This document shows positions 43,649-52,342 of a stretch of 64,000 bases of DNA, in pieces. Source of the stretch: CAJXQU01 sp965223825. Lineage in GTDB: Bacteria; Pseudomonadota; Gammaproteobacteria; CAJXQU01. The stretch covers positions 806,001 through 870,000 of the forward strand of contig OZ245018.1 in NCBI GenBank assembly GCA_965223825.1, written 5' to 3'. The position numbers were made by a program, and so were the translations under genes. The notes beneath the pieces were generated by a model. That model was not told where the DNA came from, ran no database searches, and saw only the letters and a list, made by a program, of their open reading frames with translations. The first letter of the stretch is position 1; each line of letters opens with the position of its first letter.

Positions 43649-45781
43649 ATGTCGTTTAAGATCCGGTATGCCTCGATAGCGGCGGGCAGTGTATTTTATG
43701 TGTTTACCTCTCCTTATGCGCAAGCAGAACACGTGGGTGTAACAAGTAAAACGTTGGATCCTATGGTGGTGACCGGCACACGAGAAGGCAAGTTACGTAG
43801 CGATGTGGCGGAGTCTGTGGACGTATTGGATTCTGATCAGATTGAACGTATTTCACCCGCACACCCAGCTGAAGCCCTAAACCGCACAGCCGGAGTTCAT
43901 GTGAATAATCTGGGGGGAGAAGGTCACATGACATCGATCAGGCAGCCGATCACGACCTCCGGTGTTTATCTCTTTTTAGAAGACGGTTTGCCCACACGTC
44001 CTACGGGAATGTTTAACCATAATGGCTTGTACGAAATCAATATTCCACAGGCTGATCGGATTGAAATTACCAAAGGTCCAGGTTCTGCTTTATACGGGAG
44101 TGACTCGATTGGTGGAATCATCAATGTGATCACCAAAGCGGCACCGGACGAAGCCGAAGTGAGTTTGAATCCTGAGTTTGGTTCTTTTGGTTGGAAGCGA
44201 CTTTTGACTTCAGGAGGCATGCCGATTAATGAAAATGCCGGTTTTCGAGTTGATCTCAATTTGACCGATAATGACGGTTATCGCGAAGAGTCAGAATACA
44301 GCCGTTATTCCGTGACGGGCCGTTTTGATGGGAGATTATCTGAACAATTAAATAGTAAAACTATTTTATCCTACACACAGGTTGATCAGAGTGGTGTGTC
44401 TGGCTTGCAACTGGACGATTATATTAATAACACGCGTCGAAATTTTTATCATAACGAGGTTGGGCGACGTGAAGTAGATGCGTTCCGGTTCTCTACAGAA
44501 CTGGCTTATGAAGCGAACGATCAGGATTTGTTTACACTCACGCCGTTTGTCCGACACAACCGTATGAAACTAATGCCGAGTTGGATGCTAACGTATGATG
44601 CAAATGATCGGGATTACCAATTTCAGTCATACGGTTTCCTCGCGAAATACCGCCACAAACTTCCTGATCAACAATCGGAAGTAATCGTCGGAGTTGATGT
44701 TGACTACACGCCAACGCAATACGAAGAAGTGCGTTTATCCGTGGACACTAACGGTGATATTTTTACCGGAACACAAGAAACTGGTCGCACTAATTATGAT
44801 TATGATGCGGATCAGTTTTCGATCTCGCCGTATGTTCATACAGAGTGGCAATTCACGGATCGTCTGCGCGTAACCGGCGGCCTGCGCTACGATTACTTCC
44901 ATGTCGATTATCAAGATAATCTTGACGCGAGTGTCGCACAACAGCAATTTGGTTTTGGTGGGTTTAATCATTTACGTCCAGCTGATCAGACGCTTTCGTT
45001 TGATAGTTTTAGTCCCAAGCTCGGCGTCGTTTTTGATCTGAACGATCTTAATACGGTATATGTAAATTATCGGCATTCGTTTCGCGTTCCCTCAGTTGGC
45101 CAACTTTTCCGATCCGGTTCGACAGACAATACGGCCGAGCTTGAACCAGTAAAAACCGATAGTTTTGAGATCGGTATGCGCGGCCTGATCGCACACTGGT
45201 TGCAGTACGACGTAGCGATTTACCACATGGTTGTGAAAGACGATATCGTGACCTACATTGATAACATCAGTAATGATCGCAAAGTCACCAACGCGGGTGA
45301 AACAGAACATCAGGGTATTGAGTTCTCTTTATCTGCTGATCTCACGGAGGAATTTTCTTTCCGAACGGCTTGGACTTTTACAAACCAAGAATACAAAGAT
45401 TACTCCGCTGTCTTTGGCTTTCCTGCAACGCAAATTAATTTCGCAGGAAAAGATGTCGGTAAAGCGCCTGCAGAATTGGGTAATATGACGCTGACTTATA
45501 CGCCTAATTGGTTACCTGATCTAAGTGTTGAACTTGAGTGGGAACATTTAGGGCCATATTTTACAGACGAAACAAATACACAGGAATACGACGGGTATGA
45601 TCTACTCAACTTGCGTGCAAATTATGCCGTTACTGATAAAGTCGAAATCTACACACGCCTGCTCAATCTGACCGATGAGTTATATTCCACCTTGACGAGT
45701 AATCAGGTTGGAAGCACGGATGTTGAATATCGACCTGGTTTACCGTTCACGGCATTCGCCGGTGTACGTGTTCAGTTCTAG
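43649..45781 (+). CDS. TonB-dependent outer-membrane receptor
   Basis: From the ATG at 43649 (GGATGGAG upstream) the product is 710 residues. It has a signal peptide ending AQAEH, a TonB box (DPMVVTGTR), a plug domain (residues about 50-170, with IEITKGPGSALYGSDSIGGI) and a 22-strand barrel. The barrel ends in FTAFAGVRVQF with the C-terminal aromatic. It imports a chelated metal or similar ligand using TonB energy. The gene 15 bases downstream encodes a PepSY membrane protein, a pairing usual for iron- or copper-complex uptake. The ligand is not deducible. The 43523 start is rejected because it lacks a signal peptide. Confidence 0.9.
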   Translation: MSFKIRYASIAAGSVFYVFTSPYAQAEHVGVTSKTLDPMVVTGTREGKLRSDVAESVDVLDSDQIERISPAHPAEALNRTAGVHVNNLGGEGHMTSIRQPITTSGVYLFLEDGLPTRPTGMFNHNGLYEINIPQADRIEITKGPGSALYGSDSIGGIINVITKAAPDEAEVSLNPEFGSFGWKRLLTSGGMPINENAGFRVDLNLTDNDGYREESEYSRYSVTGRFDGRLSEQLNSKTILSYTQVDQSGVSGLQLDDYINNTRRNFYHNEVGRREVDAFRFSTELAYEANDQDLFTLTPFVRHNRMKLMPSWMLTYDANDRDYQFQSYGFLAKYRHKLPDQQSEVIVGVDVDYTPTQYEEVRLSVDTNGDIFTGTQETGRTNYDYDADQFSISPYVHTEWQFTDRLRVTGGLRYDYFHVDYQDNLDASVAQQQFGFGGFNHLRPADQTLSFDSFSPKLGVVFDLNDLNTVYVNYRHSFRVPSVGQLFRSGSTDNTAELEPVKTDSFEIGMRGLIAHWLQYDVAIYHMVVKDDIVTYIDNISNDRKVTNAGETEHQGIEFSLSADLTEEFSFRTAWTFTNQEYKDYSAVFGFPATQINFAGKDVGKAPAELGNMTLTYTPNWLPDLSVELEWEHLGPYFTDETNTQEYDGYDLLNLRANYAVTDKVEIYTRLLNLTDELYSTLTSNQVGSTDVEYRPGLPFTAFAGVRVQF

Positions 45782-45796
45782 AGTGCGATAAATAAC

Positions 45797-47269
45797 ATGA
45801 AACGCACATTGCTGAGGTTCGGAAATCGTTACCATAATTTACTAGCGTATGTGGGTGGTATCGCACTTTTACTGTTTGGGTTATCAGGCGTTCTGCACCC
45901 GCTGATGACGTGGACAGGTCCACAAGCGGAAACGTTTTTTCCACCACGAGCTAAGATCACGTCGGATCATTTGAACGCAATGCGTGATGTGATCAAAACA
46001 CATAACCTGACGTCCGCCAGTGTGATCAAAGCCATTCCAACGCAAGCCGGTGTGGTGATGCAACTGACCGAAAATAATGATCAAGCACGACGTTATTTTA
46101 ATCTTGCAACCGGTGTGGCATTACCCGAGCATGATCAAGCGTATGCCGAATGGTTAGCGCGCTATTACACCGGCTTGCAAGAGGCACCGATCAAACAGAT
46201 CCATTTCCAAACAGAGTTTGATGATGCCTATAGTTGGGTGAATCGTTTATTACCGGTTTATCGAATCGATTTTGATACGCCCGATCAACGCAGTGCATTT
46301 GTGTACACCGAGTTGGGTGCGTTAGCGAGCTTAACAAATAGTTGGAAAATTAAAGTTCAAACGGTTTTTTCCTGGCTGCATACGTGGAGCTGGTTGGATA
46401 ATGTAGAATTTGCTCGTGTGATTTTAATGTCGGCGTTATTGGTTTGTTTATTGGGAATGGTGTTGACCGGCACCGCGATGGTTTTTTTAATGAAATCACG
46501 AAAAATTCGTGACACAAAAAGACGCGTCCATCGTTATATTGCTTATTTAATTTGGCTACCGTTATTGGGTTTCTCGGCGAGTGGTTTTTATCATTTACTG
46601 CAATCATCGTTTGGTGAAAATAACCGTGGTTTGGTTATCGCATCACCATCAAAAATCCAAGCCGATCAGATTGCGAGTGAATTTACTTGGCCAGAAGAGC
46701 TTGCGAATAAAGATTATTCCGCGATCTCATTAGTGAATTATTCTGACGAAAAGAGTTTCTTTCGGTTAGGTATACCGCGAGGTAATACGCATGATCATGT
46801 TTCACGTGAGAAACGCTTCGATGGGATGACAACGGAACAGCCAGCGATTTATTTGGATGCGCGATCCGGCGTAATCAGTGAAATGACCGATCGTGATCTG
46901 GCAATTCACTATGCGAAAGAAAAGTTTCGGTTAACGGATGATCATATTACGCAGGTGTCGCCTGTTATGCATTTCGGTCCAGAATATGATTTTAGAAATA
47001 AGCGATTACCCGCTTGGCGGATTGACGTTGATCGCGACGAGCATCAACTGATTTTTATTGATCCAGCAACCGGTGCTGTGATTGATCGGATTACCGATCC
47101 AGAACGCTATGAAACGTATTCTTTTTCATTTTTACATAAATGGAATTTCTTAGGCCATTTAATCGGTCGTGGTTATCGAGATGCGTTGATCGTGTTTGTT
47201 ATTCTGTGCGGAATATTTGCGAGTATCTTAGGATTCGTGATGTTGTTTAAACGCCGTAAACAGCAGTAA
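45797..47269 (+). CDS. PepSY-associated membrane protein
   Basis: A 490-residue inner-membrane protein with four main helices (near residues 16-38, 210-235, 247-270 and 455-480) and a large periplasmic part. The N-terminal GGIALLLFGLSGVLHPLMTW and IYLDARSGVI match PepSY/PiuB-type proteins. Relatives reduce or process siderophore-bound metal after TonB-dependent uptake. It is cotranscribed with the receptor upstream and convergent with the LysR gene. Confidence 0.82.
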   Translation: MKRTLLRFGNRYHNLLAYVGGIALLLFGLSGVLHPLMTWTGPQAETFFPPRAKITSDHLNAMRDVIKTHNLTSASVIKAIPTQAGVVMQLTENNDQARRYFNLATGVALPEHDQAYAEWLARYYTGLQEAPIKQIHFQTEFDDAYSWVNRLLPVYRIDFDTPDQRSAFVYTELGALASLTNSWKIKVQTVFSWLHTWSWLDNVEFARVILMSALLVCLLGMVLTGTAMVFLMKSRKIRDTKRRVHRYIAYLIWLPLLGFSASGFYHLLQSSFGENNRGLVIASPSKIQADQIASEFTWPEELANKDYSAISLVNYSDEKSFFRLGIPRGNTHDHVSREKRFDGMTTEQPAIYLDARSGVISEMTDRDLAIHYAKEKFRLTDDHITQVSPVMHFGPEYDFRNKRLPAWRIDVDRDEHQLIFIDPATGAVIDRITDPERYETYSFSFLHKWNFLGHLIGRGYRDALIVFVILCGIFASILGFVMLFKRRKQQ

Positions 47270-47298
47270 AAATTAACGGCGCTATATGCAAAGCAGAC

Positions 47299-48216
47299 TT
47301 AATACAAACTCATCAAGATATTTTCCTGCGATAAATACCGTACAAACCAGTTGAGTCCTTTACCGCAAGATGGTCCACCGTCTGGTTGTCGCCAGAGCAG
47401 ATTCATTGGTGTGCTCTGTATCGGTTCGACTAACGTCATTGTAATTAATTGACCCGATTCAAGTTGTTCTTGAACAAGATGTTTCGGTAAATATCCAACG
47501 CCTAAACCCGCCCGTTGTGCATCGATTTTTTGTTGCATTGTCGTCACGCGTAGTTGAGTTTGACGGCTTAATACGCGACGCGTTAAGGGCAAATTATGTC
47601 GTGATGAGTCTTGTACGACGATCGCTCGGTACTGTTGGATGAGCGCGGTATTGATCAACGTGCTTGCTTGCGTGAGAGGGTGATCTGGGCTAACAGCGAA
47701 AACCCACTCGATGGGTGGCATCGGGCGTGATCGGATCCCTTTGGATGATTTCGGTCGTTCAGAATCACCGATTACTAAATCCACACGACCTTCCTCAATC
47801 GCTTCCCACGTTCCACCAAGCGTTTCTTCTGTCAGGTTAATATTCATGTTTGGGAACTGATCAGACAATGCTTGTAAATGCGGTAAAAATTTTTCTGTCC
47901 GATAAACGGTATTGATCGCGATATTCAGATTCGGCTCCACACCGCGATCAACGGCCTGAGTTGATTCGATGATCTGATCACTCGCGGCGAGCAAGGTGCG
48001 GCCTTCATCAAGTAAATGTTGTCCTGCGGGAGTCAGTACGTGGCGGCGTCCTGCTTTGCGAAACAACGAGACATTCAAATCTTCTTCGAGCTTTTGCACG
48101 GTGTAAGAAATTGCCGAAGGCACGCGATACAACGCATTCGCCGCCGCAGAAAAACTACCGCGTCGATCAATGGCATCAAGTACAGCTAGTGCGTCCAGCG
48201 TCAGTTTTGGTGTCAT
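47299..48216 (-). CDS. LysR family transcriptional regulator
   Basis: From the ATG at 48216 the product is 305 residues. The winged helix-turn-helix at 1-60 reads LAVLDAIDRRGSFSAAANAL then VPSAISYTVQKLEEDL. A periplasmic-binding-like effector domain follows. It is divergent from the pirin/FMN-reductase genes, the classic arrangement for LysR regulators of their neighbours. The inducer is unknown. The 48252 start adds residues without a ribosome site. Confidence 0.9.
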   Translation of the reverse strand: MTPKLTLDALAVLDAIDRRGSFSAAANALYRVPSAISYTVQKLEEDLNVSLFRKAGRRHVLTPAGQHLLDEGRTLLAASDQIIESTQAVDRGVEPNLNIAINTVYRTEKFLPHLQALSDQFPNMNINLTEETLGGTWEAIEEGRVDLVIGDSERPKSSKGIRSRPMPPIEWVFAVSPDHPLTQASTLINTALIQQYRAIVVQDSSRHNLPLTRRVLSRQTQLRVTTMQQKIDAQRAGLGVGYLPKHLVQEQLESGQLITMTLVEPIQSTPMNLLWRQPDGGPSCGKGLNWFVRYLSQENILMSLY

Positions 48217-48350
48217 GGAATTAGCTCTCGTACAGAGAATATCATTGTTCAAATATTTTGAATATAAAGTGCATTTTATTTCGATTTTATTTCAAATCCT
48301 ATAGCTGCAACATGTTATCAAGTTCAAACAGATTGATGTCGAGGTGCAAT

Positions 48351-49250
48351 ATGAATCAGGAAAGAGTGAATAAAACAGTCATCACGCAACGTAAACCCGT
48401 CTTAGTTGAGCAAGCACAACGCGTCTCAGATGGCGCTGGTGTGAAAATATTTCGCAATATTGCTTTCCAGCAACTGCATCGTTTTGATCCGTTTCTCTTA
48501 CTGGATGAATTAGGTTCAGATGATGCTGCGGATTATATCGGTGGGTTTCCTAACCACCCGCATCGCGGTTTTCAAACATTTACATACCTGCTTGAAGGAA
48601 AAATGTTGCATAGCGATCACTTGGGGAATTCCGGCCTACTGGAGCGGGGTGGCGCGCAATGGATGAAAGCCGGTAGCGGGGTGATCCATTCTGAAATGCC
48701 ACAACAGGAATCCGGCTTATTACACGGTTTCCAGCTTTGGGTGAATCTACCCTCGACGGAAAAAATGACACAGCCAGCCTATCAAGATATTCCTTCGGAA
48801 GCGTTTCCAAGCGAGACATTCGGTGAGACAAATCAGAGTCAGATCACGGTCTTGAGTGGAGAATTTTCATCCCATGAAAATACCCTGATCGGCCCAGTCA
48901 GTGAACACATGCCGGGCGTGGAATTTTATGATGTGCAGTTGCAGTCAGGCGATGAATTTAATGCGCTGATCGGAGCGGATAAAAATGTCATGGTCTATGT
49001 TTTTGCAGGTCGTGTGAAATTTGCAGCGAATGATGCGCAACTTAAGGCTCAGCAGATCGCGTTAATGGACGAGGGTGATGCGATACAGATCGACGCCGAG
49101 AGTGATGCGCGATTTTTAGTTATCGCAGGGTATGCATTACAAGAACCGATCGCACATTGGGGGCCGTTTGTCATGAATACTCGAGATGAAATTGAGCAGG
49201 CAGTTCAAGATTACCGCGATGGGAAAATTGTTCAACACACAAACAGCTAA
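48351..49250 (+). CDS. Pirin family protein
   Basis: A 299-residue bicupin. The N-terminal cupin holds the metal-binding segment GGFPNHPHRGFQTFTYLLEG and HSEMPQQESGLLHGFQLWVN. ATG at 48351 is supported by GAGGT at 7 bases; the longer reading from 48258 runs through the divergent promoter. Bacterial pirins include quercetinase-like dioxygenases and redox-responsive proteins. With the following quinone reductase and divergent LysR gene it forms a common three-gene unit for quinone or electrophile stress. Confidence 0.88.
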   Translation: MNQERVNKTVITQRKPVLVEQAQRVSDGAGVKIFRNIAFQQLHRFDPFLLLDELGSDDAADYIGGFPNHPHRGFQTFTYLLEGKMLHSDHLGNSGLLERGGAQWMKAGSGVIHSEMPQQESGLLHGFQLWVNLPSTEKMTQPAYQDIPSEAFPSETFGETNQSQITVLSGEFSSHENTLIGPVSEHMPGVEFYDVQLQSGDEFNALIGADKNVMVYVFAGRVKFAANDAQLKAQQIALMDEGDAIQIDAESDARFLVIAGYALQEPIAHWGPFVMNTRDEIEQAVQDYRDGKIVQHTNS

Positions 49251-49275
49251 TTACATTATTTACTAGGAGTAAGAC

Positions 49276-49812
49276 ATGAACATTATTGGTATAACTGGCA
49301 GTTTACGTAAAGACTCATTCAACACAAAGTTACTGGAAGAGCTGGCGAAAACCTTTCCAGAAGGTACGCAGTTCACACTGTTGAAGTCCGATTTACCGTT
49401 GTACAACGAAGATGTTGAGGCAGCTGATCTGCCTGAGAGTGTAGTGAAAATGCGTGAGGCGATCGCGGCGGCAGATGGGGTCGTTATAAGTTCGCCAGAA
49501 TACAATTACAGTGTTTCCGGCGTATTGAAGAACACCCTCGATTGGTTGTCACGGCCAGCTTACAACTCCTGCTTTAAACACAAGCCTGTTGCGATCTTGA
49601 GTGCGTCGATGGCGATCATTGGAGGCGCGCGGGCGCAGGAAGCATTACGCCCGGTTTTAGCGGCGATGCTTAGTGAAATTTATCCCGCACCGACGTTTAT
49701 TTTGCCGAGTGTCCATACCGCGTTTAACGAACAAGGGGCATTGCATGATGAGAAAACGATGGAAAACTTAGGCGACTTTGCCCAAGGTTTTGTCGACTGG
49801 ATCAAGGCGTGA
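49276..49812 (+). CDS. NAD(P)H-dependent FMN reductase (ChrR/YieF/ArsH-like quinone reductase)
   Basis: A 178-residue flavodoxin-like reductase. The FMN phosphate loop is GITGSLRKDSFNTKLL, and SSPEYNYSVSGVLKNTLDWL is the conserved flavin and active-site region. It reduces quinones, chromate or azo compounds by two electrons in the cytoplasm. A TAGGAG ribosome site precedes the ATG, 25 bases after the pirin stop, so they form an operon. Confidence 0.9.
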   Translation: MNIIGITGSLRKDSFNTKLLEELAKTFPEGTQFTLLKSDLPLYNEDVEAADLPESVVKMREAIAAADGVVISSPEYNYSVSGVLKNTLDWLSRPAYNSCFKHKPVAILSASMAIIGGARAQEALRPVLAAMLSEIYPAPTFILPSVHTAFNEQGALHDEKTMENLGDFAQGFVDWIKA

Positions 49813-49829
49813 TCGGGCGTACCGTTTTT

Positions 49830-51359
49830 TTAAAGATCATCCAAGTTTTCGAGCAGATATTCTGCACGGTCTAGCGTTCGTTTGCGTTTTTCAGTGTCCA
49901 TTTTATCGAAGCTGGCGTAGATCATTCGCATACGATGATGATCTGAAAAAATGGTGCGATGCCGATCAATAAAATGCCAGTACAAACTATTAAACGGGCA
50001 GCTGTCATGATCAGTGCCCGTTTTTACATTGTATTCACAGTGTTGACAGTAATCGGACATTTTATTTATGTAATTACCGGATGCGGCATACGGTTTACTC
50101 CCGAGGAAACCTCCATCAGCATGCATCACCATACCGAGAGTATTCGGTAATTCTACCCAATCATACGCATCGGCATATACAGCAAGATACCATTCACAAA
50201 TTGCGCTAGGTTTAATACCCGCCAATAATGCAAAATTACCCGTCACCATTAAGCGCTGAATGTGATGTGCATAGGCGTGATCAAAGGTGTTTTGAAATGC
50301 CTGTTGCATACACTGCATGCGCGTATTGCCTGTCCAATAGTAGTTGGGTAAATCACGCGAATTTTGTAAAGAGTTTTGTGTCGCATAGTCCGGCATTTTT
50401 AACCAGTAAATACCACGTACATATTCACGCCAACCGATGATTTGACGAATAAACCCTTCGACACAATTTAGTGGTGCAAGATCCGAACGGTAAGCTTGTT
50501 CGGCAGCTTTGCAAACTTCTTTCGGTGTGAGTAAACCGCAATTCAAATATGGCGAAAGTAAGCTATGAAATAGATCATGAGAATTATTGACCATAGCATC
50601 TTGAAAGTCCCCGAAGTATTTCAAGCGATGCTGAATAAAATGATCAAGCGCTTGTAAGGCTTGACTCCGTTTAGTGCCCCAAAGAAACGGATCAAGCCGG
50701 CCTGGGTTATTAGGAAAATGCTCTTCAACCAGACGCAGCACAGCGTGATCAATAGCATCATGTTGAAATTCGAGTTTCGGAGGTAACGGGGGTTCGCCCT
50801 GATAGCGTTTTCTATTTTTCGCATCAAAGTTCCACTGCTCGCCTACGGGTTGATCGCCACTCATGAGCAAGCCTGTTTTACGACGCACTTCACGGTAGAA
50901 ATTTTCCATGCGTAATTGTTTTTTATTTTTAGCCCAATCGTTAAATTCGGCTAAGGAAACTATGAATCGATCATCGGCAAGAATACGTATTGGGACGCCT
51001 AGCTTTTCTTGCCATTGCGATTCAATTGCATGTTGTAACCGGTACTCACCACAATGGGTGATGACTAGCTCATTAATCGCTTGCTCTTGAATAACCCGCT
51101 GCGCGATATCAGATAAGCAAAGTTCAGGTTTTTCTGCGTCATAAGTGTGATAGTGAATATGCCAACCATCACGCATTAAGCTGTCTGCAAAATGACGCAT
51201 TGCACTGAAGATTAAGGCAATTTTTTGTTTATGATGCGCGACATAATTTGCTTCTGCCCCGACTTCTGCCATTAATATCTGATCTTTCGACGGATCTAAT
51301 GCACGCAGAGAAGGAAGTGACAGCGAAAGTTGATCACCAAGTATGAGCGCTAATTTCAT
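49830..51359 (-). CDS. Fe-S bacterial (6-4) photolyase / cryptochrome (PhrB/CryB type)
   Basis: A 509-residue protein of the deoxyribodipyrimidine photolyase-related (FeS-BCP) family. It opens ALILGDQLSLSLPSLRALDP. Four cysteines at 350, 438, 441 and 454 (the last three in CQHCEYN...SCPFN) match, position for position as I recall them, the 4Fe-4S ligands of Agrobacterium PhrB. FAD-binding residues lie around IRQIIGWREYVRGIYW and GMVMHADGGFLGSKPYA. It repairs (6-4) photoproducts with blue light, or acts as a light sensor. Genes of this type are known LitR targets elsewhere. It is convergent with the FMN reductase gene. Confidence 0.92.
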   Translation of the reverse strand: MKLALILGDQLSLSLPSLRALDPSKDQILMAEVGAEANYVAHHKQKIALIFSAMRHFADSLMRDGWHIHYHTYDAEKPELCLSDIAQRVIQEQAINELVITHCGEYRLQHAIESQWQEKLGVPIRILADDRFIVSLAEFNDWAKNKKQLRMENFYREVRRKTGLLMSGDQPVGEQWNFDAKNRKRYQGEPPLPPKLEFQHDAIDHAVLRLVEEHFPNNPGRLDPFLWGTKRSQALQALDHFIQHRLKYFGDFQDAMVNNSHDLFHSLLSPYLNCGLLTPKEVCKAAEQAYRSDLAPLNCVEGFIRQIIGWREYVRGIYWLKMPDYATQNSLQNSRDLPNYYWTGNTRMQCMQQAFQNTFDHAYAHHIQRLMVTGNFALLAGIKPSAICEWYLAVYADAYDWVELPNTLGMVMHADGGFLGSKPYAASGNYINKMSDYCQHCEYNVKTGTDHDSCPFNSLYWHFIDRHRTIFSDHHRMRMIYASFDKMDTEKRKRTLDRAEYLLENLDDL

Positions 51360-51557
51360 GTAATTAAGATTAGTAGAAGTTAAAAAAGTAGGACAGTCTT
51401 TAAGGTAAAACTATCCATACGATGTTGAATAATGTGAAATAGGCCGATGATTCAGACCGCGATGACATGCGCTACTTGTAATTCTAAAAAGCATCCCAAT
51501 ATAAAAAGATTAGCTCTAATTTTAAAATAAAACAGTTTAATAATTTTTTAAAAAAAC

Positions 51558-51580
51558 CTTGAAATTGCCCACCTCCATCC
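51558..51580 (+). promoter_or_regulatory. Heat-shock (sigma-32-like) promoter candidate for hsp20
   Basis: CTTGAAA (51558-51564) matches the sigma-32 -35 element exactly and CTCCATCC (51573-51580) resembles the -10 CCCCATNT. The gap between them is only 8 bases, shorter than usual, so the pairing is uncertain. It lies about 85 bases before the hsp20 start, in the 305-base gap 51360-51664. Confidence 0.35.
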
Positions 51581-51639
51581 ACACCTTAGTAAGCACAGGA
51601 TAACGACTCAAAGAGTGTTACCTGATTTTATTGAATTGT

Positions 51640-51667
51640 ATTGCTTCTATTGGAGGATATTAAAATG
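51640..51667 (+). promoter_or_regulatory. Possible ROSE-like RNA thermometer at the hsp20 ribosome site
   Basis: TTGCTTCT lies just before TTGGAGGA. CTTCT (51644-51648) can pair with the GGAGG ribosome site (51652-51656) across a 3-base loop with two G-U pairs, giving a weak hairpin. ROSE thermometers of small heat-shock genes use the same TTGCT/GGAG arrangement. Confidence 0.4.
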
Positions 51668-52138
51668 AACGCAATTGACCTGACTCCCCTTTATCGAAAT
51701 AGTGTCGGTTTTGACCGACTGGCCGCACTGCTCAATAATGCCTATGCCAGTGACAGCGCGAGTAATGGCTACCCGCCCTATAACATCGAAGTGCTTGAAG
51801 AAAATCGTTATGCGATCACGCTTGCGTTAGCGGGTTTTGATCAGAATGAAATCAACATTAATGTTGAGAAAGGGGTTTTAACAGTACGTGGTGAAAAATC
51901 CAAAGATGAACAGAAACAGTATTTACATCAAGGTATCGCTAACCGAACTTTTGAGCGTAAATTTAACTTGGCCGATCACGTTGAAGTGACACAAGCCGAT
52001 CTGAATAATGGTTTATTGACAATTAGTCTAAAAAGAGAAATCCCTGAAGCGATGAAACCGAAAAATATCGCGATAAACCAAGGAGGAAATAGTGACTCAT
52101 CAGAAACGAATCCTCACCAAGAAAACCAAGCAGCTTAA
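51665..52138 (+). CDS. Small heat-shock protein Hsp20 (IbpA-like)
   Basis: A 157-residue alpha-crystallin-domain chaperone. It starts NAIDLTPLYRNSVGFDRLAA, has PPYNIEVLEENRYAITLALA at the start of the beta-sandwich, and AADL-like LNNGLLTISLKREIP with the conserved Gly-Leu-Leu near its end. The tail contains the I-x-I-like PKNIAIN oligomerisation motif. It binds unfolding proteins in the cytoplasm. The strong GGAGGA site supports the ATG at 51665 over the frame from 51641. It stands alone with its own terminator. Confidence 0.92.
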   Translation: MNAIDLTPLYRNSVGFDRLAALLNNAYASDSASNGYPPYNIEVLEENRYAITLALAGFDQNEININVEKGVLTVRGEKSKDEQKQYLHQGIANRTFERKFNLADHVEVTQADLNNGLLTISLKREIPEAMKPKNIAINQGGNSDSSETNPHQENQAA

Positions 52139-52164
52139 TCCTTTAAAGCTACTGTTAACACAAC

Positions 52165-52193
52165 AAAGGCTACCAGAAATGGTGGCCTTTTTT
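52165..52193 (+). terminator. Rho-independent terminator after hsp20
   Basis: AAAGGCTACCA (52165-52175) pairs with TGGTGGCCTTT (52180-52190), one G-U pair, around a GAAA tetraloop, followed by T's. Confidence 0.88.
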
Positions 52194-52342
52194 AATTAAT
52201 CTATTTTTTATTTTTATCATTATTTTTTGGGTTATTATTTAAAACGTCACGATACTTTGTGCAGTATCTTAGTAATGTTCACGTTATGTTTTGTTGCGAT
52301 CGCTAGAATGTTATCCATCTCACAAGCAATGAGTGATTAAAC

